IMG/VR virus record: IMGVR_UViG_3300044695_006882
Span: 1-33,760 of that record
DNA length: 33,760 bases
From: a virus
Reading direction: 5' to 3' (one strand)
Shown: piece after piece, positions 1-5,250 of the stretch
Position numbering within the stretch: the first letter of the stretch is position 1
Layout: every line of letters starts with the position of its first letter
The notes under the pieces: generated by a model
The model's input: only the letters and a program-made list of their open reading frames with translations
Told to the model about the DNA's origin: nothing
Databases searched by the model: none
Translations under genes and position numbers: made by a program

Positions 1-27
1 TTACCAATTTCACCACGTGGCCATTTA

Positions 28-255
28 TTATTGTTTATTCATCCAATCAATTACATCATGCAAACCTTCAGATTTATTACCATCTCCATAACTGCAGAAA
101 TGTTTTCCTGTTGTTGTCAAACCATGCCAAGGATGTTGATCGGTTTTGGTGTTTTGCCAAGTATAGATTTGACCATAAGGTTCATTGTCTTTAGAAACAT
201 TGATGAATGTTTTGTTGTTTGAACCTTTCAAACGCTTGCTGTAAGTGAGTCGCAT
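28..255 (-). CDS. Small conserved phage protein, function unknown
   Basis: 75 residues, polar, rich in Trp, His and Lys, with the central run PYGQIYTWQNTKTDQHPWHG and a C-terminal helix ending in DVIDWMNKQ. Short proteins with this PYGQIxTW...HPWH pattern are familiar from other large phages but have no known role. The ATG sits 6 bp after a -10 hexamer (262-267) of the A-box promoter family, which supports this start and predicts a leaderless message. No SD sequence is visible. It is the last complete gene at the left edge. Confidence 0.75.
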   Translation of the reverse strand: MRLTYSKRLKGSNNKTFINVSKDNEPYGQIYTWQNTKTDQHPWHGLTTTGKHFCSYGDGNKSEGLHDVIDWMNKQ

Positions 256-261
256 GTCAGT

Positions 262-283
262 ATGTTAATCTAGTTTCTAATTA
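262..283 (-). promoter_or_regulatory. A-box promoter for the 75-residue gene
   Basis: Minus strand: box TAATTAGAAACTA (283-271), 3 bp, hexamer TAACAT (267-262), 6 bp, ATG at 255. The tilS stop codon TAG lies inside the box. The match is weaker than in other members (A-to-T and A-to-G changes) but the spacing is exact. Confidence 0.6.
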
Positions 284-912
284 ATGCAATAGAATTTCTT
301 ATAAACAATTTTCTCTAAACCAAAGTTATTAAGATTTGGAAGTATTGAATTTCTAATAAAGTTTCTTCTGTATTTGGTATCATTGTTTGTAGGATCTTCT
401 ACAACAAATTCCCAAAGGTTATTATTATCAATGTAGTCTTTTATATTCGACTTTTTTGTTTTCAAAAAAGGACGAATCATTTTATGATTATTATTATGAA
501 ATTTAGTTGCGATTGGAATGGGTGTGTATTCTGGACAACCTTTTAATGTATTCATCAAATATGATTCAACAGCATCATTGAGATGATGACACACAATAAT
601 ATCTTTGTTTAGACTAGAAAAAAATTTAAGTCTTTCTTTTCTAAGATGATCTTCAATTCCATGTTTGACATTATCATTAAAGTTAGTTCTTTTACCCAAG
701 ACTAATTTGATATTATGTTGCGAGCAAAATCTTTCAACAACTCTCTGCATTTTTGCATTTGTTGATTGGAAGTTATGATTGAAGTGACAGGCAGATACTT
801 TATCTTTGTATAACCTTGATAGCAAGTGTAAACATGCTATAGAATCAATTCCTCCACTTACAGCAACACAAAAATCTTCTTTAGGAATTAATGATCTATC
901 AAGTCTAATCAT
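277..912 (-). CDS. tilS: tRNA(Ile)-lysidine synthetase-like PP-loop ATPase
   Basis: 211 residues. The N-terminus carries the PP-loop signature SGGIDS (residues 19-24) in the context FCVAVSGGIDSIACLHLL, then HFNHNFQS, typical of TilS. TilS uses ATP and lysine to convert C34 of tRNA-Ile(CAU) to lysidine, switching decoding from AUG to AUA. The protein is the catalytic N-terminal domain only; bacterial TilS is usually longer, with C-terminal tRNA-binding domains, so this is a minimal phage version. I chose the ATG at 912 because it follows the stop of the upstream gene by one base (TGA-t-ATG); an upstream in-frame ATG at 963 would overlap that gene by 50 bp. Other PP-loop tRNA enzymes such as TtcA are the alternative, but they carry cysteine motifs not seen here. 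Confidence 0.8.
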   Translation of the reverse strand: MIRLDRSLIPKEDFCVAVSGGIDSIACLHLLSRLYKDKVSACHFNHNFQSTNAKMQRVVERFCSQHNIKLVLGKRTNFNDNVKHGIEDHLRKERLKFFSSLNKDIIVCHHLNDAVESYLMNTLKGCPEYTPIPIATKFHNNNHKMIRPFLKTKKSNIKDYIDNNNLWEFVVEDPTNNDTKYRRNFIRNSILPNLNNFGLEKIVYKKFYCIN

Positions 913-913
913 A

Positions 914-1099
914 TCAATACATGTTTCCGCTGAACATGTTGCCTTTGGATACATATGTTCCATTAACCTTAGTCAATGTATTACTATTTCCATAAAGACT
1001 ACGAGAAACAATAACACCTCGACTTGAAGGTTTCTTAAACGATTCTGATCTCCAACTGCTTTTGATTACTTTGATAGGTGCTTTGAATTTGTTTGACAT
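914..1099 (-). CDS. Small basic phage protein upstream of tilS
   Basis: 61 residues, rich in Ser, Lys and Asn (starts MSNKFKAPIKVIKSSWRSES). No recognised domain. It is supported as a real gene by an A-box promoter with exact geometry directly upstream (ATG 6 bp after the -10 hexamer) and by the tight junction to tilS downstream (TGA-t-ATG). The pair therefore forms a two-gene operon, which may link its role to tRNA modification. Confidence 0.65.
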   Translation of the reverse strand: MSNKFKAPIKVIKSSWRSESFKKPSSRGVIVSRSLYGNSNTLTKVNGTYVSKGNMFSGNMY

Positions 1100-1105
1100 G
1101 GCTTT

Positions 1106-1127
1106 ATAATATATTAGTTTTTTATTA
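1106..1127 (-). promoter_or_regulatory. A-box promoter for the 61-residue gene and tilS
   Basis: Minus strand: perfect box TAATAAAAAACTA (1127-1115), 3 bp, hexamer TATTAT (1111-1106), 6 bp, ATG at 1099. Confidence 0.8.
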
Positions 1128-1133
1128 GTACAA

Positions 1134-1259
1134 TCACCTACCCTGGCCTTTATATTTTTTCTTGTAATTTTTTGAATTCTTCAAACGAGAAGATTTCGTT
1201 TTGGCATGAATTCCTTTTCTCTTAATTCTGTTGTCGTTTTTTGTTGTTTTAGTTTTCAT
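1134..1259 (-). CDS. Very basic 41-residue phage protein
   Basis: 41 residues, nearly half Lys/Arg, with a core RIKRKGIHAKTKSS followed by KNSKNYKKKYKGQGR. Tiny proteins with the RKGxHAKT...KNYKKxYxGQGR pattern recur in large phages and look like nucleic-acid or ribosome-binding peptides, but their function is not established. A consensus TATAAT at 1271-1266 lies exactly 6 bp before the ATG, so this gene too should be leaderless. It follows tRNA-Thr on the same strand and precedes the tilS operon. Confidence 0.75.
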   Translation of the reverse strand: MKTKTTKNDNRIKRKGIHAKTKSSRLKNSKNYKKKYKGQGR

Positions 1260-1265
1260 AAAGTT

Positions 1266-1293
1266 ATTATATCATTAAAGTTTTAATATGCAA
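1266..1293 (-). promoter_or_regulatory. Promoter with consensus -10 for the 41-residue gene
   Basis: Minus strand: TATAAT (1271-1266) 6 bp before the ATG at 1259. A weak -35 match, TTGCAT (1293-1288), sits 16 bp upstream, the spacer seen in the TTGACA promoters of this window. No good A-box. Confidence 0.5.
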
Positions 1294-1312
1294 ATGTTTT
1301 TTATTATAAAGG

Positions 1313-1387
1313 TGGAGCCGATTGTCAGATTCGAACCAACGACCTACTCATTACAAATGAGTTGCACTACCACTGTGCTAAATCGGC
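1313..1387 (-). tRNA. tRNA-Thr (anticodon TGT)
   Basis: Full cloverleaf on the minus strand: acceptor GCCGATT pairs with AATCGGC, anticodon arm ACTCA-TTTGTAA-TGAGT, T-arm with TTCGAAT loop, discriminator T and an encoded CCA (1315-1313). All invariant positions look normal. Confidence 0.95.
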
Positions 1388-1393
1388 TAAAAA

Positions 1394-1468
1394 TGGCTGT
1401 AGAGGTGGGTTACGCTCCCACATAATTTCGCTTAACAGGCGAATGCATTGCTAGTCTGCCACTCTACA
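1394..1468 (-). tRNA. tRNA-Asn (anticodon GTT) with non-canonical T- and D-loops
   Basis: Acceptor TGTAGAG pairs perfectly with CTCTACA, anticodon arm TTCGC-CTGTTAA-GCGAA reads GTT, and a CCA is encoded after discriminator G. The T-stem GTGGG/CCCAC is perfect, but the 7-nt loop is AGCGTAA instead of TTCRANN, and the D-loop (GACTAGCAA) lacks the G18-G19 pair. The normal elbow contacts therefore cannot form in the usual way, although every stem is intact. Confidence 0.8.
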
Positions 1469-1555
1469 TTGAAAATGTCTTTTATTATATATTAAAATAT
1501 ATTTTTTTTTCAACATTTAATCTAAAATCCGAACTTACAAACTAAATATTACATA

Positions 1556-2101
1556 ATGAGTAAAGAAAAAGTTAAAGAGTGGAGAAAAAATAATAAAGAT
1601 AAAATGATTAAATGTATGGGAGGATGTTGTCAGATTTGCGGATATAATAAATGTAACGCATCTTTAGAATTTCATCATCTAGATCCATTTAAAAAAGATA
1701 TAGGTTTAGGAAACATTCGTGCAAATCCAAAAAGTTGGGATTCTATCATTGTTCCAGAATTAAAAAAATGCATTTTATTATGTGCTAATTGTCATAGAGA
1801 AATTCATCATAATTACGCTCAACTACCAAAAAACTTTTATCAATTTAATGATGATTTTTTAAAAGAACAAAAATTAATAATAACTAATAAAAGAAAATGC
1901 ACTTGCGGTAATCAAAAAGATCCAAGTGCAAATTATTGTACACTTTGTTATAATAACAACAAAAGAAAATTCACAGATAAAGATCTTCTTGAATTAAAGA
2001 AACAAAATTTATCAAATATAAAAATTTCAAAAATTTTAAATGTTTCTGAAACATCTATTAGAAAAAGACTTAAATTAATAAATTTAAACACTACTGATTG
2101 A
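1556..2101 (+). CDS. Free-standing HNH homing endonuclease with zinc finger and HTH
   Basis: 181 residues on the plus strand, against the direction of nearly all other genes. HNH domain: C25xxC28, H40-H41, then C76xxC79-H80 and H84, the zinc-braced HNH fold that nicks or cuts DNA. Residues about 114-132 hold a second CxC...CxxC zinc ribbon, followed by a helix-turn-helix (about 137-175, KISKILNVSETSIRKRLK) that would recognise the target. It lies between tRNA-Asn and a large RNA-like region, and its last codons overlap a tRNA-like remnant (2089-2112), consistent with a selfish element inserted into the RNA cluster. Confidence 0.85.
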   Translation: MSKEKVKEWRKNNKDKMIKCMGGCCQICGYNKCNASLEFHHLDPFKKDIGLGNIRANPKSWDSIIVPELKKCILLCANCHREIHHNYAQLPKNFYQFNDDFLKEQKLIITNKRKCTCGNQKDPSANYCTLCYNNNKRKFTDKDLLELKKQNLSNIKISKILNVSETSIRKRLKLINLNTTD

Positions 2102-2112
2102 GCTAAATCGGA
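2089..2112 (-). pseudogene. tRNA 5'-half remnant, similar to tRNA-Thr
   Basis: Read on the minus strand this 24-mer begins CCGATTTAGC and ends TAGTG; about 18 of 24 positions match the first 24 bases of the intact tRNA-Thr at 1387 when one gap is allowed. It covers acceptor plus D-arm and then stops. It overlaps the last four sense codons and the stop of the HNH gene. Confidence 0.45.
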
Positions 2113-2115
2113 ATT

Positions 2116-2162
2116 AAAAAATGTGCAGGGTTTATCATCATTCTTTTTGGACATCCTCCTGC
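2116..2162 (-). terminator. Terminator-like hairpin at the end of the large RNA
   Basis: Minus strand: GCAGG ... CCCTGC stem with a large internal loop, then ACA and TTTTTT. The long loop makes it a weak intrinsic terminator. Confidence 0.4.
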
Positions 2163-2495
2163 TTATTCCAAATCAGTTGGGAGCTACCACAACAACATTT
2201 ACGCTTTGTTGAGTTTAACAAAACGTTTATATTTTTTATAAAAGCTTTCTATTGCTGAAGAAGCTTTGGTCTTAAAGACACCACTCGTTTATCCTTCTGT
2301 CACTTTTCTGCTAGTAGACGCTCGTCGGAGATTTCCAATCTGCTTTCCCAACATACTTCGGGCGATAAAGACCACAATAGAAAAAACATAGAAAATGATT
2401 TGCCCATAGCATTTCGGCCTACGACTCGTCAAGGGCTGTGACTATCTAGGGAACCGCTCCTAGCAACGTCATACTTTATCGCGTATGAATACGAA

Positions 2496-2567
2496 TTGCG
2501 AGGGGAAGGATTTTAACCTCCACTCTAGACTATGGGCCTAGCGATCTCCGTATGATCCCTCTCGCAA
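2496..2567 (-). ncRNA. tRNA-like cloverleaf with CAT loop inside the large RNA
   Basis: Acceptor-like TTGCGAG/CTCGCAA is perfect; D-arm GATC/GATC contains GG in its loop; anticodon-like arm CTAGG-CCCATAG-TCTAG reads CAT; T-arm GGAGG-TTAAAAT-CCTTC lacks C56. There is no encoded CCA, position 33 is C rather than T, and the variable region is only 3 nt. It may be a decayed tRNA or an internal tRNA-like module of the large RNA. Confidence 0.4.
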
Positions 2568-2887
2568 AGTGTTTTCCCCACTACCGAATAATTAACCAAG
2601 CGGAGCTTTGATCAATTTGAAGAAACACAGTGACTATTTTATAATGGTAGCTACTTCCATTATTACTTTAATGTGTGTCGGATTACATTTAGCGTCATCG
2701 GGTTGCTAACCCGCTCTTAGCCTCAATGCTCATTGTAGGATCATCGCCTACAATGGCAGGGAAAAATGGTGGGGTATTCTCATGTCATTGTTAAACCATG
2801 CGCTGTTTAGTATGCATCCATCAAGCGTAGAGGGTATGAGGAGAATAAAGTCGCTAAACTCTGCCCCATTGAAAATTATTAACTGTT

Positions 2888-3310
2888 TTATGAAAACAGC
2901 CACTGCCAATCTTCTGGCATGTCAGAAATATTTAAAACTTTAGCTTTTATTTTAGGTATTTTATTTGTAATTGCTTTTTGAAGTCTGTGATGCCCATCTA
3001 AAATTGACTGCTTTCCGTTGTTTTTATTTAAAATTAAAATTGGATAGTCAAGATTAGCTTTTTGAATATTAGCTAATGTTTCGGGATCAGTTTTAGTTTG
3101 GTGAAGAGCTAAAGGCTTGAGACTATCAACATTTATTTCTGATATATGCATATCCTTAGAAAAAGCAAACAAATCACTAATAGTGACTTTAACTAATTTA
3201 CCGTCACTTGTTGTATCTTCCCAGCTAGTCTCTTGCCAGTTATCACCATGCATGCTTTCTATAATCTTACTATATGCTTCACTAAGTAAAATTTGATCTC
3301 TGTGCTTCAT
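2888..3310 (-). CDS. ParB/Srx-fold domain protein
   Basis: 140 residues. The C-terminal half (about 75-130) has the ParB-like core: a strand DYPILILN, then the signature ILDGHHRLQKA (GxHRLxA class) and a strand KAKVLNI. The N-terminus MKHRDQILLSEAYSKI is a phage-type leader. ParB-like domains bind or cut DNA or hydrolyse CTP; phage versions of this size are often called ParB-like nucleases, without clear substrates. It lies between tRNA-Gly and the large RNA on the same strand. A hairpin CTGTTTT/AAAACAG spans its stop codon. Confidence 0.65.
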   Translation of the reverse strand: MKHRDQILLSEAYSKIIESMHGDNWQETSWEDTTSDGKLVKVTISDLFAFSKDMHISEINVDSLKPLALHQTKTDPETLANIQKANLDYPILILNKNNGKQSILDGHHRLQKAITNKIPKIKAKVLNISDMPEDWQWLFS

Positions 3311-3327
3311 TATTATATTTATTAGAT

Positions 3328-3402
3328 TGGTGCGGGATATCAGAGTCGAACTGATCTCTCAAGTTTGGAAAACTCACATATTAGCCGATATACGAATCCC
3401 GC
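3328..3402 (-). tRNA. tRNA-Gly (anticodon TCC)
   Basis: Acceptor GCGGGAT/ATCCCGC, anticodon arm TGAGT-TTTCCAA-ACTTG, T-arm ATCAG-TTCGACT-CTGAT, discriminator A and encoded CCA (3330-3328). Confidence 0.95.
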
Positions 3403-3411
3403 GAAAAATAG

Positions 3412-3511
3412 ACAATGTAGATGGAATCGAACCATCGCCACGGCATTACTGCCTATCCTATCGGATAAGAAGCCCTTTGCTTGGGGTGTGCTACCACTAC
3501 ACTATACATTG
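3412..3511 (-). tRNA. Oversized tRNA-Cys-like gene (apparent anticodon GCA)
   Basis: Acceptor CAATGTA/TACATTG, D-arm GTGT-AGTGGTA-GCAC and T-arm GATGG-TTCGATT-CCATC are all excellent. The anticodon arm ACCCC-AAGCAAA-GGGCT has one C-C mismatch and A in place of T33; it reads GCA (Cys). Between it and the T-arm are 34 nt instead of the usual 4-23, folding as two hairpins (TATCC-GATA-GGATA and GGCA-GTAA-TGCC). No CCA is encoded, unlike its neighbours. Whether it is functional is uncertain. Confidence 0.6.
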
Positions 3512-3517
3512 ATAATA

Positions 3518-3603
3518 TGGTGGGCAGAGCTGGATTCGAACCAGCGTAGGCGCAAGCCAGCAGATTTACAGTCTGCCCCCTTTAGCCACTCGGGCATCTA
3601 CCC
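3518..3603 (-). tRNA. tRNA-Tyr (anticodon GTA)
   Basis: Acceptor GGGTAGA/TCTGCCC, anticodon arm GCAGA-CTGTAAA-TCTGC, a class II variable arm, T-arm GCTGG-TTCGAAT-CCAGC and encoded CCA. The stop codon TAG of the upstream HNH gene is formed by bases 4-6 of this tRNA. Confidence 0.95.
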
Positions 3604-4179
3604 AATATTTTTTATAAAATTTATAAAATTGATCATATCGTCATGTTTCATTGTATGTTTTGCATAATTTATAGTTCTACTGACAAATTGAATATTGTCT
3701 TTAATATATCCTAGATTAGAATCTATTCTATCTACTGATGCTACTCTCCAATTTGGAACTTCAAGTTTATGATTTTTATGTGTTGGTAATATCAAAAGTG
3801 TATTGGTATATGCACATTTACCATGTTGCTTATCCCAACAATCTTTTAAATCTTCCAAGGTGATATTTGAAGATTTTCTATTTTTATTTTTTATACACTT
3901 AAAAATATATTTAAAATCTCTAAATTCTTTTGAATGTAAATCGCCACCTCTATTGAATGAGCCAATCTCTATTAATTTATATGCTCTTTTTCTAGCTAAC
4001 TCTCTAAGTTCTGGTGTATTTTTTGCACATCCGCAACTTTTAATTTTATTTCTTTTTAAATCATAAAAATCACATTCTTTTTCTTTACCGCAATCACATT
4101 TAACTTTAACTCTGCGATATGAAACGTGCTCTAAAATAGTTAATTGGTTGATTTTTTTTCCTACGAATGATATTTTCAT
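3598..4179 (-). CDS. HNH-family homing endonuclease between tmRNA and tRNA-Tyr
   Basis: 193 residues. An N-terminal zinc ribbon (C29-C31 with C49-C51, pattern CDCG...SCGC) precedes a basic linker; the nuclease half has CAYTNTLL (about residue 122) and the HNH signature VASVDRIDSNLGYIKDNIQ followed by NYAKHTM. This arrangement is typical of phage-borne HNH enzymes that spread introns or themselves. It starts 58 bp after the tmRNA 3' end and its stop codon lies within tRNA-Tyr, so it fills the gap between two RNA genes exactly. It could mobilise the ORF-less tmRNA intron in trans; that is inference. Confidence 0.8.
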   Translation of the reverse strand: MKISFVGKKINQLTILEHVSYRRVKVKCDCGKEKECDFYDLKRNKIKSCGCAKNTPELRELARKRAYKLIEIGSFNRGGDLHSKEFRDFKYIFKCIKNKNRKSSNITLEDLKDCWDKQHGKCAYTNTLLILPTHKNHKLEVPNWRVASVDRIDSNLGYIKDNIQFVSRTINYAKHTMKHDDMINFINFIKNIG

Positions 4180-4257
4180 ATAGTTATTTAATCATATCCA
4201 CTATTTTTTAGCATATCCACTGTTATTTTTTTGAAATTGGTGGACGCGAGGAGCATC

Positions 4258-4467
4258 ACACTATGGTTTTCACCACCAGATTTCTCTGTTTGTGCGCTGG
4301 ACTATGCCTTTACCTTAGTATTTTTACTTTAGGTAGGTGATTATAGTCTCTACACCTTCTCATTATCTGAGCTTGGCTCGGCATTGGGACGGATATTATT
4401 CCAGACCGTTCACCGAATTTACACCTTACTAACTATTCGTTTCCAAATAGCAGACCCTCATTAAGTT
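4258..4467 (-). other. Group I intron (about 210 nt, no ORF) in the tmRNA T-loop
   Basis: Between the T-stem halves the minus strand shows a group I core: AATTCGGTGAACGG, TGCCGAGCCAAGCTC, GAAGGTGTAGAGACTATA and AAGGCATAGTCC. P7 forms as GACTAT (4348-4343) with ATAGTC (4305-4300). Two GAAA-tetraloop hairpins follow (CAGA-GAAA-TCTG, 4288-4277; TGGT-GAAA-ACCA, 4275-4264). Removing 4467-4258 restores the T-loop TTC+GATG. Shifting the boundary by one base (4468-4259) gives a canonical U-ended exon and G-ended intron but a loop TTTGATG, so the exact junction is open. Confidence 0.88.
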
Positions 4468-4658
4468 GAACTCCTGTCCTCTATCAACTTACATTAACCT
4501 TCAAACATGCTTATATTGTCTCGTTAAGGTGAGACTTTCCTGTTAGGGACGACCGATTTCTCTGCCATCCTCCACCAATGCATTAGGCAGAATACATACT
4601 GTTTTATTACCTGTTTTGTATCCAAGAGCAGAGCAGGTTTATCTCTTGGCGTATTTGC

Positions 4659-4739
4659 TTAGGCAGCTAAAGCAAGTTCGCCTTGTGGGGCGAAAACGCG
4701 ATTAGCAATACCACGCACAGCGTTAACAATTCTGTTGCC
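4659..4739 (-). other. tmRNA tag reading frame
   Basis: Frame following PK1: GGC AAC AGA ATT GTT ... GCT TTA GCT GCC TAA. The encoded tag is 26 residues, starting GNRIVNAVRG and ending PQGELALAA, a C-terminus recognised by ClpXP-type proteases. GGC as resume codon is inferred from position; a neighbouring frame is also open but lacks the LAA end. Confidence 0.75.
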
Positions 4740-4844
4740 GTTTATGTTTTTTTGATCAGCTTTTTAAGAGGCCAACTGATCAACCTCTACATGCTAGTTG
4801 AATGCTTATCAATACAGTCGAAACCAGAACGCGCCCGATAAAAT

Positions 4845-4924
4845 TGGTTGCGGGGGTGAGAGTCGAACCCACACCGAAGCCTAGCTTATGAGACTAGTTC
4901 AGCACCACTACTGACTGCCCCGCG
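4845..4924 (-). tRNA. Initiator-like tRNA-Met (anticodon CAT)
   Basis: Acceptor CGCGGGG against CCCCGCA leaves a C1-A72 mismatch, the formylation mark of initiator tRNAs; CCA is encoded. Anticodon arm CTAGT-CTCATAA-GCTAG, T-arm GTGGG-TTCGACT-CTCAC. It lacks the three G-C pairs normally found in the initiator anticodon stem. It begins 9 bp upstream of the tmRNA, so both are probably processed from one transcript. Confidence 0.88.
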
Positions 4925-4951
4925 ATTGAAATTATGCCGACTAGAAAGGCG

Positions 4952-5012
4952 ACTATAATATATTCCCTTACTCACCCGCATACGCAGTTCTGCAAGTCAT
5001 TTATATTATAGT
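4952..5012. repeat. Perfect 11-bp inverted repeat in the tRNA spacer
   Basis: ACTATAATATA (4952-4962) and TATATTATAGT (5002-5012) are exact inverses 39 bp apart, in the spacer between tRNA-Glu and the initiator tRNA. A GGGC-ATGAA-GCCC hairpin follows to the right. Either a processing stem or two facing -10-like elements. Confidence 0.5.
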
Positions 5013-5050
5013 ACAGGGCATGAAGCCCTTTAACCTTAATAGCGGCAAAT

Positions 5051-5125
5051 TGGTACTTGCATGGAGAATCGAACTCCAATTGTACGGATGAAAACCGTAA
5101 GTCCTAACCGTTAGACGATGCAAGC
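5051..5125 (-). tRNA. tRNA-Glu (anticodon TTC)
   Basis: Acceptor GCTTGCA/TGCAAGT (G1-U72 wobble), D-arm GTCT/GGAC, anticodon arm TACGG-TTTTCAT-CCGTA, T-arm TGGAG-TTCGATT-CTCCA, discriminator A and encoded CCA. Confidence 0.93.
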
Positions 5126-5164
5126 TATAAAACTTAAATTTTTTCTGTCAAAGAACTTTGATTA

Positions 5165-5208
5165 TTGATTCGCTTTCGAATCAACCATCAAGACAATCGA
5201 TTCGATTG
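5165..5208 (-). terminator. Two strong hairpins between the deaminase operon and the RNA cluster
   Basis: TTGATTCG-CTTT-CGAATCAA (5165-5184, 8 bp, tetraloop) and CAATCG-ATT-CGATTG (5194-5208, 6 bp). No T-run follows, so termination or RNA processing are both possible. Confidence 0.4.
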
Positions 5209-5221
5209 AAGTGATGCAAGA

Positions 5222-5249
5222 ATCATAACATATTTATCTTACATGTCAA
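5222..5249 (-). promoter_or_regulatory. Sigma70-like promoter for the tRNA/tmRNA cluster
   Basis: Minus strand: TTGACA (5249-5244), 16-bp spacer, TATGAT (5227-5222). Predicted start near 5215, about 90 bp upstream of tRNA-Glu. Confidence 0.6.
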
Positions 5250-5250
5250 A

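Larger units (their letters stand above)
2113..2880 (-). ncRNA. Candidate large structured RNA (GOLLD/ROOL-like by context)
   Basis: About 770 bp with no credible reading frame in a genome that otherwise has almost no spare DNA. It is visibly GC-richer than its neighbours and full of stems: CATTGTAGG/CCTACAATG with a 7-nt loop (2731-2755), CGGGTT/AACCCG (2699-2713), CTAGG/CCTAG (2446-2463), GTTTAG/CTAAAC, and a tRNA-like cloverleaf (2496-2567). At its minus-strand 3' end GCAGG pairs with CCTGC (2162-2158 with 2129-2125), closely followed by a T6 run (2121-2116), a terminator-like ending that sets the strand. GOLLD and ROOL RNAs are phage RNAs of this size found beside tRNAs. I assign the class by context only. 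Confidence 0.5.
4238..4836 (-). ncRNA. ssrA: tmRNA with an intron in its T-loop
   Basis: Transfer-messenger RNA frees stalled ribosomes and tags the unfinished protein. On the minus strand the 5' end GGGCGCG is followed by TTCTGG-TTTCGACTG, the usual tmRNA start; PK1 has the hallmark TTGGCCTC-TTAAAAAGC; the tag frame ends GCT TTA GCT GCC TAA (ALAA). The 3' end CGCGTCC-ACCA pairs with the 5' end and keeps G3-U70, the alanine identity pair. The T-stem halves AGGAG (4475-4471) and CTCCT (4253-4249) lie 217 bp apart because a group I intron separates them. The spliced RNA would be 389 nt, near the usual size. Confidence 0.92.

Noticed and set aside
1-27. Possible end of another gene at the left edge
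   Set aside because: Only about 25 bases are available and no start codon in a continuing frame can be seen, so nothing can be claimed.
1948-2154. 68-codon minus-strand frame over the end of the HNH gene
   Set aside because: Phe/Leu-rich shadow of the HNH coding sequence without protein-like features.
3327-3667. Two plus-strand frames (61 and 100 codons) over the tRNA-Gly/Cys-like/Tyr genes
   Set aside because: They only read through the reverse complements of tRNA genes and the HNH end.
5119-5141. TTGACA-like string 16 bp before TATAGC at the 5' end of tRNA-Glu
   Set aside because: The transcription start would fall inside the tRNA, which would lose its 5' end. The TTGACA-16-TATGAT promoter at 5249-5222 is better placed.
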